From Scytolyngbya sp. HA4215-MV1 (lineage in GTDB: Bacteria > Cyanobacteriota > Cyanobacteriia > Leptolyngbyales > Leptolyngbyaceae), in NCBI GenBank assembly GCA_019359045.1, contig JAHHIA010000005.1, forward strand, positions 62,001 through 126,000: a stretch of 64,000 bases of DNA, in the 5' to 3' direction. The notes below the pieces were generated by a model, which searched no databases, was not told the DNA's origin, and saw only the letters and a list, made by a program, of their open reading frames with translations. The stretch's first letter is position 1; each line of letters begins with the position of its first letter. Position numbers and translations under genes: made by a program. Below, piece by piece: positions 56,176 to 64,000 of the stretch.

Positions 56176-56257
56176 AGGAGCAGCATTTATCAATGTTGGT
56201 TTCCATCAGTGTCCTGGGTTGGTACGGTTTCAGCGTTTAGTACCTTTCGTTGACACT

Positions 56258-57112
56258 ATGGCAATTCAATTAAACTTTGCCGCGATCGCCATCGCGGGAC
56301 AGGCTGTATGGCGAAAAGCAAAACCCATTGTGGTTCGGGATGTGGTTTTGTTGCCTGCTTTTGGCTTTATTGGGGTTCTCCTGCTCTGGTGGGTAATCGC
56401 CAGCGCTCGATCTGAGCTCATTCCCACACCACCTCAGGCATTGGCTGCCAATTGGGATTACATTCTGCACCCCTTCTATCAAAGGGGTCCCGGTGATCTG
56501 GGGATCGGTTGGTTGCTGCTGGCAAGTCTGCGGCGTGTCTTGTTAGGGTTTGGGTTGGGTGCGATCGTTGCCATCCCAGTCGGCTTCCTGGTTGGGATGT
56601 CCAGATCCGCCATGCTGGCGCTTAATCCTATTATTCAGGTCTTCAAGCCTGTCTCTCCCCTGGCATGGCTCCCCATCGCTCTTGCCATCTTTAACCTGGC
56701 AGATCCTTCCGCGATTTTTGTTATCTTCATCACGTCGCTGTGGCCCACCATTATCAATACAGCTCTGGGGGTGTCCAGTGTCTCGCAAGACTATATTGAC
56801 GTGGCACGAGTGCTGGAAATGCCCCAATGGCGACGCATTACCAAAATCATTTTGCCTGCCAGTTTGCCCTATATTTTCACCGGGCTAAGAATCAGCCTGG
56901 GCATTGCTTGGCTCGTCATCGTTGCTGTAGAAATGTTGACGGGTGGTGTGGGCATTGGCTTCTTTTTGTGGGATGAATGGAGCCGTCTCAATCTCAGCTC
57001 GGTCTTTCTTGGCATTCTGGTGATTGGCGTGACTGGATTAGTGTTGGACTATGGCGTCAGCCAGATTCAAGCTTGGGTCACACATCGGAAAACGGCGAGA
57101 GCGGTGGGGTAG
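56258..57112 (+). CDS. NrtB/SsuC-type ABC transporter permease
   Basis: 284 residues, about six TM helices. The EAA-type loop is DYIDVARVLEMPQWRRITKI, followed by ILPASLPYIFTGLRISLG, and the C-terminus has GFFLWDEWSRLNLSSVFLGI, typical of nitrate/bicarbonate permeases (NrtB/CmpB) and also seen in taurine/sulfonate ones. ATG 56258 is preferred over a GTG-type start at 56219. It is the first gene of the riboswitch-controlled operon; the next starts five bases after its stop. Confidence 0.9.
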   Translation: MAIQLNFAAIAIAGQAVWRKAKPIVVRDVVLLPAFGFIGVLLLWWVIASARSELIPTPPQALAANWDYILHPFYQRGPGDLGIGWLLLASLRRVLLGFGLGAIVAIPVGFLVGMSRSAMLALNPIIQVFKPVSPLAWLPIALAIFNLADPSAIFVIFITSLWPTIINTALGVSSVSQDYIDVARVLEMPQWRRITKIILPASLPYIFTGLRISLGIAWLVIVAVEMLTGGVGIGFFLWDEWSRLNLSSVFLGILVIGVTGLVLDYGVSQIQAWVTHRKTARAVG

Positions 57113-57117
57113 AGAAA

Positions 57118-58506
57118 ATGAATCGACGTGATTTTCTCATTAGCGCCAGTGCATCGGCTACGGGCGCGGTGCTTTCGGCTTGTGCGATCGATGCGAATCG
57201 GGCACCGAAACAATTTTCGGCGGCAGCGCCGGCGATCGAGCCTGTGGTGAAACCGGAGAGCTTGGAGAAGCCGAATCTGACGATCGGCTATGTGCCGGTA
57301 AATGACTGTGCTCCGTTTGCGATCGCCTGGGAGAAAGGCCTTTTCCGCAAATATGGGTTGAATGTCAAGCTAAGTCGAGAGGCCAGTTGGGCAACCTCAC
57401 GCGATGGCATCATTTTTGGTCGGTTGGATGCTTCGCCGGTGGTATCGGGGGCGGTGACCAATGCGCGAATTGGGGCAGAGGGTGCTCGTCATGCCCCTCT
57501 GTGTGCAGCGATGACCATTCATCGACATGGCAATGCCCTAACCATGAATCGGGCAATGTGGGAAGCGGGACTGCGTCCCTGGCACGAATACAACGGGGAT
57601 CTGGCGCGGTTTGGGCAAGATTTTCGCCGCTATTTTGACCATTTACCTGCCGAAAAACGGGTTTTGGCAGTTGTGCTGAGTTCTGCCATTTATGAGTACT
57701 TTGTACGCTATCTGATTGCGGCGACGGGGGTTGACCCTGCCAGGGAGTTTCGTATCATCATTATCCCACCACCACAGATGGTCACGAATGTGCGGATTGG
57801 AGCAATGCAAGCCTATATGGTAGCGGAACCCTGGAATACACGGGCAATTACAGGGAACGAAGGAGTAGGGTTTACCTTTGCTCAGGGGCGGGAGATCTGG
57901 AGCGGACACCCCGATCGCCTATTGGGAGTCATGGAGTCGTTTATTCAAGAAAATCCCAAGACCTATCGATCGTTGGTCAAGGCAATGATTGAAGCCTGTC
58001 AATATTGCAGCAAACCGCAAAATCGGGAAGAGGTGGCAAAAATCATTTCGCAGCGATCGTTTACAGGGGCAAAACCCAAATTTACCCGTCCAGCGATTGT
58101 GGGCGACTACAATTATGGCGGCTTCGATGGCAAGTCGCGCGTTGTCTCCTCGATTGATACCACCCTCTTTTTCGACATTCCCTCCGACATTCCCGAACCA
58201 ACTGGGGCACACTCCACCTTTCTGTGGAAGTCGCAAAGCATTTGGCTCATGACCCAAGCAGCCCGATGGGGACAAATCAAAACCTTTCCCAAAAATGCGG
58301 AAGCACTGGCAAGCAAAGCCTGGAAAACGGATCTTTACCGCAGCATTGCGGCTGAGATGGGCATTTCTTGCCCCCAAGACGATTACAAAGTCGAACCGGC
58401 AGAAGTGTTTATCGACAAAAAACCGTTTGATCCTAGTGATCCAGTCGGTTACTTAAACAGTTTTGAGATCCGAGCCGATCGTCCGACTCCGATTTTCATG
58501 TCTTAG
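57118..58506 (+). CDS. NrtA/CmpA-like substrate-binding lipoprotein
   Basis: 462 residues. The N-terminus MNRRDFLISASAS with lipobox LSAC (C22) combines a twin-arginine motif and a lipoprotein signal, as in cyanobacterial NrtA/CmpA. The fold is CmpA/NrtA: LTIGYVPVNDCAPFAIAWEK, MAHAPLCAAM-like HAPLCAAMTI, GVMESFIQENPKTYRSLV and GHPDRLLGVME. The ligand, nitrate, bicarbonate or another anion, cannot be told from the sequence. It is the middle gene; the ATPase follows after 261 bp containing a repeat. Confidence 0.9.
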   Translation: MNRRDFLISASASATGAVLSACAIDANRAPKQFSAAAPAIEPVVKPESLEKPNLTIGYVPVNDCAPFAIAWEKGLFRKYGLNVKLSREASWATSRDGIIFGRLDASPVVSGAVTNARIGAEGARHAPLCAAMTIHRHGNALTMNRAMWEAGLRPWHEYNGDLARFGQDFRRYFDHLPAEKRVLAVVLSSAIYEYFVRYLIAATGVDPAREFRIIIIPPPQMVTNVRIGAMQAYMVAEPWNTRAITGNEGVGFTFAQGREIWSGHPDRLLGVMESFIQENPKTYRSLVKAMIEACQYCSKPQNREEVAKIISQRSFTGAKPKFTRPAIVGDYNYGGFDGKSRVVSSIDTTLFFDIPSDIPEPTGAHSTFLWKSQSIWLMTQAARWGQIKTFPKNAEALASKAWKTDLYRSIAAEMGISCPQDDYKVEPAEVFIDKKPFDPSDPVGYLNSFEIRADRPTPIFMS

Positions 58507-58601
58507 AGGTTGTTTGAAAAGGTATTGGTTACGACTTGCAAAAGGACTTTTAAAACCTCCTCTTAGGATCTTGCAAATTCAATAACCTCGCTGATTTAGC
58601 T

Positions 58602-58676
58602 GTAGGGGCTTTTAGCATTTCGTGCCGAGTATTGTGCCTTGATCGCCGCTATTTTGTCCAAATGCTAAGCCCCTAC
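58602..58676. repeat. Palindromic repeat with GTAGGGGC ends
   Basis: 75 bp beginning GTAGGGGCTTTTAGCATTT and ending in the matching complement AAATGCTAAGCCCCTAC, with a two-base bulge. It shares the GTAGGGGC ends with 11688-11757. It lies in the 261-bp gap between the binding-protein and ATPase genes and may have been inserted into the operon. Confidence 0.65.
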
Positions 58677-58767
58677 GAAATCTGGTTTTGTTTTGTCTTT
58701 CAGAAAACTCAAAATTGTTGTTCTGCTGCTTATCACACTTTTCCAATCCAGACGCGGAGGCTGAACC

Positions 58768-59601
58768 ATGGTGAAATCAAATGCTCAATTTATGGATGCT
58801 GCGCTGGCATCTGGGGAATCGGACTTTCTCGTAATCGAAAATCTGGTCAAATCCTATGCCAAAGCGGATGGCAGCCGATCGATCATTCTAGAGGATATCA
58901 ATTTAACGGTTGGTGCCAATGAATTTGTTTCCGTGATTGGGCATTCGGGTTGCGGGAAATCCACCCTCCTCAAAATTGTGGCGGGATTGGAACGGGCAAC
59001 CACTGGCTCGGTTTGGCTGGAGGGCAAAGAAGTTCGCAAGCCAGGCGCAGAGCGAATGATGGTGTTTCAACACTATTCCCTCTTGCCCTGGCTAACCGTG
59101 CGCGAAAATATTCGGCTGGCGGTGGATGAAGTGTTGGGAAGCGCGACCCGTTCAGAGAAAATCGGTATTGTCAATGAGCATCTGGCAATGGTGAATTTGA
59201 CGGATGCAGCGGACAAATACCCGGATGAAATTTCGGGCGGCATGAAGCAGCGAGTAGGGATTGCGCGGGCGCTGGCAATTCGCCCTAAGATGCTGCTAAT
59301 GGATGAACCGTTTGGGGCACTAGATGCACTGACGCGCGGTAAGTTGCAGCGTCAGGTGTTGAATATTTGGGAGAACCATCGGCAGGCGGTGATGATGATT
59401 ACCCATGATGTAGACGAGGCGTTGTATATGTCCGATCGCATCATTATGATGACGAATGGACCGTCTGCCCGCATTGGCGAGGATCTCAAAGTGCCGTTTC
59501 CCCATCCTCGTGATCGTCAAGCCATACGCCACAGTTCAGAATATTTTGACCTGCGCAACCATATTTTGAACTTCCTAGATCATTATTTTACTGAGGAATA
59601 A
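58768..59601 (+). CDS. NrtD/SsuB-type ABC transporter ATPase
   Basis: 277 residues. Walker A GHSGCGKSTLLK, Q-loop FQHYSLLPWLTV, signature ISGGMKQRVGIARA, Walker B MLLMDEPFGALDAL, H-loop MMITHDVDEAL. It powers the permease at 56258. The set is complete for a simple importer (permease, binding protein, one ATPase); the regulatory NrtC-type fused ATPase of the classical nrt operon is absent. Confidence 0.92.
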   Translation: MVKSNAQFMDAALASGESDFLVIENLVKSYAKADGSRSIILEDINLTVGANEFVSVIGHSGCGKSTLLKIVAGLERATTGSVWLEGKEVRKPGAERMMVFQHYSLLPWLTVRENIRLAVDEVLGSATRSEKIGIVNEHLAMVNLTDAADKYPDEISGGMKQRVGIARALAIRPKMLLMDEPFGALDALTRGKLQRQVLNIWENHRQAVMMITHDVDEALYMSDRIIMMTNGPSARIGEDLKVPFPHPRDRQAIRHSSEYFDLRNHILNFLDHYFTEE

Positions 59602-59662
59602 ATAATTTTGTTTCAGTTAGCCCTCTGGTAATGGCAGTGATCGTTTGTTGCCAGGATTGGAG

Positions 59663-59697
59663 CAAACAAAACCCCCAACGATCGGTATCGCTGGGGG
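59663..59697 (-). terminator. Intrinsic terminator for the DUF4278 gene
   Basis: On the minus strand an 11-bp stem with one G-U pair (59687-59697 and 59672-59682), loop ACCG, then TTTTGTTTG. It lies 55 bp after the stop at 59752. Confidence 0.75.
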
Positions 59698-59751
59698 AAA
59701 TCCATTAGGAGAGAGAGAAGAATGAAGCGGAGCGTAGGAGTAGAAAATGAG

Positions 59752-59928
59752 TTATTGCCAGCGCCAGTTAATCGCTTGAGGCTTGCGATAGGCAGTGACG
59801 GGAGTCGATGCTTCACCATAGGTCTCGCCGGGAGCCTGAAAACGCCAGTTTAAGGCTTGAGGTTTGCGGTAGAGGCTGGGTTCAGCAGGTGTGTAGGGAA
59901 GAGTTTGACCGCGATAGATGAGTTGCAT
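59752..59928 (-). CDS. DUF4278 domain protein
   Basis: 58 residues from ATG 59928. Starts MQLIYRGQTLPYTPAEPS and carries two copies of YRKPQA(L/I)NWR(F/W), the hallmark of the short cyanobacterial DUF4278 proteins. It is basic, Pro/Tyr/Trp-rich and probably cytosolic; its function is unknown. It stands alone with its own terminator. Confidence 0.75.
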   Translation of the reverse strand: MQLIYRGQTLPYTPAEPSLYRKPQALNWRFQAPGETYGEASTPVTAYRKPQAINWRWQ

Positions 59929-59958
59929 GGCGTTTCCTGAGCGTTTTGGTTTTGTGAC

Positions 59959-60201
59959 TTACATATTGATAATCCCGTGTTTTTCTGATAAATGAAGTGA
60001 TGAAAACTCAGAAACTGTGTGAGTTTCAGCAATGACCTCGATGAGGCAGGTCAATTGATGAAGTGATTGAGATAACGCCACGACCCGACTTGGATCACTC
60101 ACAGCCAGCTTTTCCTTCCAGGTTTGAAAATCAGGCCATAGCAGCGGCAGGCGATCTGCCTCAATTTTGAGATCTTGCCCGTTCTCCTGAGAAATGGGCA
60201 A
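59959..60201 (-). CDS. Small hypothetical protein
   Basis: 80 residues from a TTG at 60201 (no ATG is available in frame; a TGA precedes it). The middle (WPDFQTWKEKLAVSDPSRVV, SLHQLTCLIEVIAETHTVSE) looks like amphipathic helices. It is divergent from the XRE regulator 112 bp away. I cannot name a family and the non-ATG start leaves doubt. Confidence 0.35.
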   Translation of the reverse strand: MPISQENGQDLKIEADRLPLLWPDFQTWKEKLAVSDPSRVVALSQSLHQLTCLIEVIAETHTVSEFSSLHLSEKHGIINM

Positions 60202-60313
60202 CTCCGCTTCAATCTCTGTCTAAGGATAGGGACGAGTGGTATGCCATTTGTCCTATCTTGTGTTCTATGTCGATCGAAGTAGAGTGTGCTAAGAACAAGC
60301 ATTGGATCTTGCC

Positions 60314-60571
60314 ATGTCATTAACGATGCCGTTAGATATCGCCGATTTAATCCGTGAGCTTCGGCAACAGCTCGGTCTTTCTCAGGAAAAGTTGGCTGCT
60401 AAATTGGGAGTTTCGTTCCGCACCGTCAATCGTTGGGAAAATGGGCATGCGGTGCCTTCCTCGCTGGCTTTGAAGCAGGTGGAGGGCTTGCTGCACCAGA
60501 TGATTCATTCACCACAAGCAACAGTTCGCGAATGCGGCAAAACGCTCTTAGCCCAATATTTTCAAAGATGA
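60314..60571 (+). CDS. XRE-family helix-turn-helix regulator
   Basis: 85 residues from ATG 60314 (a longer frame would need TTG 60302). The HTH spans about 11-50: IRELRQQLGLSQEKLAAKLG, then SFRTVNRWENGHAVPS. The C-terminal helix may dimerise. It is 12 bp upstream of the hybrid kinase and shares its transcript, so it may be a regulator tied to the kinase. Confidence 0.85.
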   Translation: MSLTMPLDIADLIRELRQQLGLSQEKLAAKLGVSFRTVNRWENGHAVPSSLALKQVEGLLHQMIHSPQATVRECGKTLLAQYFQR

Positions 60572-60583
60572 GGAGTATAGACG

Positions 60584-63500
60584 GTGACTCAGGATGTGGC
60601 GACATCGACAATTGCTGAAAAACTTTTTACGGGAGGTGGAGAGCTAGGGGCACTGATGCGCTCCTATGACTGGTCGCAAACATCGCTTGGGTTAGTCGAA
60701 AACTGGTCACAAAGCCTGAAAACTGCTGTGCGGATTATGTTGACCTCCCGCCAACCGATGTTTGTTTGGTGGGGGAAAGACCTGATTAACCTCTACAACG
60801 ACGCTTACAAAGCCATTCTCGGTGGCAAACACCCGGAAGCACTCGGACAACCCGCTTCCTACGTCTGGCGCGAAATCTGGGATCAGGTGGGTCCGCGGGC
60901 AGAATCGGCGCTGCTCAAGAATGAGGGCACCTACGACGAAGCCCTGCTGTTGATCATGGAACGCAATGGCTACCCAGAGGAGACTTATTACACGTTCTCC
61001 TATAGCCCAGTTCCGAATGATCAAGGACAGACCAGTGGCATTATTTGTGCTAACAGCGACGATACCCAACGCATTGTAGGTGAGCGTCAGTTGACGCTGC
61101 TGCGGGAATTGGCAGCTAAGACAGTCGATGCTCGCACCTTTGATGAAGCTTGCATGCTGAGCGCGAACTGTCTGGGTACCAATCTTTATGACCTGCCTTT
61201 CGCGATGATTTATTTGGTTGATCCAGAGCACCAGTGTGCTGTTTTAGCGGGAACCAGTGGCGTTGAGCGAGGGCATAGTCTGGCGCCTGAAACAGTCGCA
61301 TTTGAGGATGACTCGGTTTGGCCCTTTGCAGCGGTGCTCACATCGCATCAGGTCTGTCTCATCTCTGATTTAGACAGACAGTTCGATCTGTTGCCCCTGG
61401 GAGGCTGGCAGAGATCGCCCTATCAAGCGGTAGCTGTCCCAATCTCACCCTCCGGGCAAACGGGGAAAGCAGGTATCTTGGTCGCTGGGTTAAATCCCTT
61501 CCGGTTGTTTGACGACAACTACCGGAGATTTATCGATCTCGTTGCGGCTCAAATCGCAGCCAGTATTGCCAATGCCCAGGCTTATGAGGAGGAACGGAAG
61601 CGGGCAGAAGCTCTGGCAGAAATCGATCGGGCGAAGACAGTATTCTTCAGCAACGTTAGTCATGAGTTTCGCACGCCCCTTACATTGATACTGGGACCCT
61701 TGGAAGATACGCTGAACAGTTCTAAGGGGCTTGATCCAGTCGATCGTGAACAATTAGAAACCGTGCATCGGAATTCTCTACGCTTGCTCAAACTGGTCAA
61801 TACCCTTCTAGATTTCTCCCGGATTGAGGCAGGTCGGGTTCAGGCTGTTTATGAGCCGACTGACCTGGCAATGCTCACTGCAGATCTGGCAGGCATGTTT
61901 CGCTCCGCGATTGAGCGTGCCGGCGTCCGCTTGCGCGTGGATTGTCCACCATTGCCCGAACCCGTGTACGTCGATCGGGAAATGTGGGAAAAGATTGTGC
62001 TGAACTTGCTTTCCAATGCTTTCAAATTCACCTTTGAGGGAGAGATTGCCGTTATCTTGCGGTGTCTAGAAAGTGACACCGGGACACAAGGACACGGGGA
62101 CACAGGGAATGCCCTCCGTAGCGTGTCTCCTTGCGTTGTCTTGGAAGTCAGGGACACAGGGATAGGCATTCCCGCGGATGAACTCCCTCACATCTTTGAA
62201 CGCTTCCATCGGGTGCAGGGTGCAAAAGGACGGACTTACGAAGGGTCAGGGATTGGGCTATCGTTCGTGCAAGAATTGGTGCGCTTGCATGGCGGCACTA
62301 TTCAAGTCAGCAGTGTCATCAACCAAGGAACGAGTTTAACCATCTCCCTGCCGACGGGATGTGCCCATCTGCCGTCTGAGCAGATCAACGCAACGCCCAC
62401 CCTGAACTCAACTGCCACAGGAGCCATCCCTTTCGTTGCAGAAGCGTTGCGGTGGCTACCGCAAGAGAGTCCGAGTGTGGAGGAGTGGATGAAGGAAGAG
62501 GAGCCTCCCCCCTCCTCTCTGCCACCGCTTCACCCTTCTATCCCTCCCCGCGCTACTGTGCGGATTCTCTTAGCGGATGACAATGCTGACATGCGGCATT
62601 ATGTGCAGCGTCTGTTGAGCCAACGGTACGAAGTGGAGGCGGTGAGTAATGGGATGGCGGCATTGGCTGCTGTGCGTCAGCGCCTTCCTGATCTGGTATT
62701 GACGGATGTGATGATGCCAGAACTCGATGGATTCGAGTTGCTGCGGCAATTGAGGACTGATCCGCAGACCCAGGAGTTGCCCATTATCCTGCTTTCCGCT
62801 CGAGCTGGTGAAGAGTCTTGCATTGAAGGACTGGAAGCGGGAGCCGATGATTATCTGATCAAGCCCTTCTCTGCGCGTGAACTGTTGGCACGGGTGGAAG
62901 CAAATCTGAAACTAGCTCAGTTGCGGCAAGAAGTGACTCGGCATGAGCAGGTGCAGCGACGAGAAGTGGAGTTAGCGAAGCAGCAACTGGAGTCTGTTTT
63001 ATCAAGTATTAGCGATCAATTTTTGGTTCTAGATCAAGAGTGGCGGTATGTTTACGTTAACGATCGCGTGATTGAAACGCTGGGACTGTCCAGGGAAGCC
63101 CTAATCGGTAGAACTATTTGGGAGATCTTTCCAGGAATTGTGGGCAGTGAGTTTGATACGCAAGTGCGGCGAGCGATCGCAGAGCAAACCCCCGTTCATT
63201 TTGAGTACTTTTATCCAACCTGGAATCGCTGGTTTGAGATTCATGCCTATCCTGCATCAGATGGACTGACCTTTTTAATCACCGAGATTACCGATCGCAA
63301 ACGGGCAGAGGAAGCCTTGCTTGAGAGTGAGGAACGCTTCCGCAACATGGCTGATAACGCTCCCATGATGGTTTGGGTAACTGACCCAATGGGTGACTGC
63401 ACCTACTTAAGCAAAAGCTGGTGTGAGTTCACGGGTCAGACTGAAACAGCGGGACAGGGATCGGGATGGATAGAAGCGGTGCATCCAGACGATCGGAATT

Positions 63501-64000
63501 TTGTCTCTAGCCTTTTTCAGGTCGCGAATGAACACTATGAGCCATTTCAGATAGAGTACCGCTTGCGGCGTAAGGATGGCGAATATCGTTGGGCGATCGA
63601 TGCAGCGGCTCCCTGGTTTGGGGTGGATGGTCAGTTCAAGGGCTATATCGGCTCCGTCATGGACATTAGCGATCGCAGGCAAATCGAAGAAACCCTCCGA
63701 CAACGAGAGACAGAGCTTCGCTTAGTCACCAATGCCGTTCCTGCCTTGATATCTTTTGTCGATGTAGACCAGCGCTACCGCTTCAACAATCGAGGCTATG
63801 AAGAATGGTTTGGACGAAGTGGAACAGCAGTCTATGGCAAACACCTTCAAGAAGTGCTAGGGGAGGCTGGCTATGCCAAAATTCGTCCTTATGTGGAGCA
63901 GGTTTTGACGGGGCAACCCGTTAATTTTGAGAATCAGGTCATGCTCAAGAATGGCGAACTCCGCGATGTGAATATTACCTATGTGCCTCGCTCAAATGAA
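60584..64000 (+). CDS. Hybrid sensor histidine kinase, PAS-GAF-HisKA-HATPase-REC-PAS repeats, partial
   Basis: 1139 codons are visible, open at the right edge. Start GTG 60584 has AGGAG nine bases upstream. Order: PAS-like (about 25-165), GAF (about 175-325), HisKA with H360 (NVSHEFRTPL), HATPase (NLLSNAFKFTF; GSGIGLSFVQELV), receiver with D708 (LTDVMMPELDG; IKPF), and three PAS domains (about 800-900, 910-1035, 1040 on). A HisKA-REC-PAS order suggests a second kinase or output domain beyond the window. An insertion of about 22 residues (about 498-519) in the HATPase comes from a repeat at 62075-62140. It follows the XRE gene by 12 bp. Confidence 0.9.
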   Translation, partial: MTQDVATSTIAEKLFTGGGELGALMRSYDWSQTSLGLVENWSQSLKTAVRIMLTSRQPMFVWWGKDLINLYNDAYKAILGGKHPEALGQPASYVWREIWDQVGPRAESALLKNEGTYDEALLLIMERNGYPEETYYTFSYSPVPNDQGQTSGIICANSDDTQRIVGERQLTLLRELAAKTVDARTFDEACMLSANCLGTNLYDLPFAMIYLVDPEHQCAVLAGTSGVERGHSLAPETVAFEDDSVWPFAAVLTSHQVCLISDLDRQFDLLPLGGWQRSPYQAVAVPISPSGQTGKAGILVAGLNPFRLFDDNYRRFIDLVAAQIAASIANAQAYEEERKRAEALAEIDRAKTVFFSNVSHEFRTPLTLILGPLEDTLNSSKGLDPVDREQLETVHRNSLRLLKLVNTLLDFSRIEAGRVQAVYEPTDLAMLTADLAGMFRSAIERAGVRLRVDCPPLPEPVYVDREMWEKIVLNLLSNAFKFTFEGEIAVILRCLESDTGTQGHGDTGNALRSVSPCVVLEVRDTGIGIPADELPHIFERFHRVQGAKGRTYEGSGIGLSFVQELVRLHGGTIQVSSVINQGTSLTISLPTGCAHLPSEQINATPTLNSTATGAIPFVAEALRWLPQESPSVEEWMKEEEPPPSSLPPLHPSIPPRATVRILLADDNADMRHYVQRLLSQRYEVEAVSNGMAALAAVRQRLPDLVLTDVMMPELDGFELLRQLRTDPQTQELPIILLSARAGEESCIEGLEAGADDYLIKPFSARELLARVEANLKLAQLRQEVTRHEQVQRREVELAKQQLESVLSSISDQFLVLDQEWRYVYVNDRVIETLGLSREALIGRTIWEIFPGIVGSEFDTQVRRAIAEQTPVHFEYFYPTWNRWFEIHAYPASDGLTFLITEITDRKRAEEALLESEERFRNMADNAPMMVWVTDPMGDCTYLSKSWCEFTGQTETAGQGSGWIEAVHPDDRNFVSSLFQVANEHYEPFQIEYRLRRKDGEYRWAIDAAAPWFGVDGQFKGYIGSVMDISDRRQIEETLRQRETELRLVTNAVPALISFVDVDQRYRFNNRGYEEWFGRSGTAVYGKHLQEVLGEAGYAKIRPYVEQVLTGQPVNFENQVMLKNGELRDVNITYVPRSNE
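62075..62140 (+). repeat. In-frame repeat insertion in the HATPase domain
   Basis: GGACAC-type words (GGGACACAAGGACACGGG) and their imperfect complement (CGTGTCTCCTTGCGTTGTC) form an inverted repeat of about 66 bp. It interrupts the expected passage from the GEIAVILR strand to VVLEVRDTGIGIP and adds about 22 residues without shifting the frame. Confidence 0.5.

Larger units (their letters stand above)
55588..56257. other. Intergenic region with terminator and riboswitch
   Basis: It contains the terminator at 55841-55879 and the ydaO-type aptamer at about 55985-56175, followed by about 80 bp before the NrtB-like ATG. No further gene is supported. A GGTAC/GTACC pair (56221-56244) could be an operator. 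Confidence 0.5.

Noticed and set aside
56221-56244. GGTAC/GTACC pair as an NtcA site
   Set aside because: Spacing does not fit GTA-N8-TAC; no matching site was seen near the operon start.

Overview
The window is cyanobacterial. HIP1 octamers (GCGATCGC) are scattered through genes and gaps. Families largely confined to cyanobacteria are present: a CyRepA-type replication protein, a DUF4278 protein, an XDD3-type PEP-CTERM protein and a DXCF cyanobacteriochrome GAF. Kinases are long multi-PAS/GAF hybrids. I see no rRNA, tRNA, CRISPR array, transposase or core housekeeping operon, so this is accessory DNA: either a variable chromosomal region or part of a large plasmid.

Layout. 1-12 kb: signalling. 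It holds a truncated TrkA-N protein, a PAS/cyanobacteriochrome histidine kinase, a class III cyclase overlapping a MscS channel with a cyclic-nucleotide-binding domain, and a CHASE4 hybrid kinase. 12-24 kb: small secreted and membrane proteins, an addiction-module relic, a peptide-type ABC importer split by an inverted PEP-CTERM gene, and a 1329-residue coiled-coil/PLD-like/TPR protein. 24-45 kb: an exopolysaccharide locus with WecG/TagA, GT2, GT10 and GT39-like transferases, Wzx flippase, Wzy-like polymerase, DPM1-like transferase, acyltransferase, methyltransferase, a kinase-less Wzc-type chain-length protein and a Wza-type export protein. 46-51.3 kb: a phosphodiesterase-like protein and a replication module. 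51.4-55.6 kb: a GspC-like protein, a pentapeptide-repeat protein, an alpha-amylase and a 28-residue membrane protein. 55.9-59.6 kb: a NrtB/NrtA/NrtD-like ABC importer behind a ydaO-type (c-di-AMP) riboswitch. 59.7-64 kb: a DUF4278 protein and an XRE regulator followed by a hybrid kinase that leaves the window.

Most notable points. (1) A probable iteron replication origin: ten direct 18-bp repeats upstream of a CyRepA1-like gene. Its leader also carries, on the opposite strand, an extended -10 promoter, two hairpins and a T5 terminator, as expected for a copy-number antisense RNA. (2) A c-di-AMP riboswitch on a nitrate/bicarbonate-type importer. (3) A cyclase/cyclic-nucleotide-channel pair in which both partners lack a key arginine. 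(4) A DXCF-type photoreceptor GAF with two cysteines 28 residues apart. All functional calls rest on motif recognition by eye; no database search or folding programme was run.
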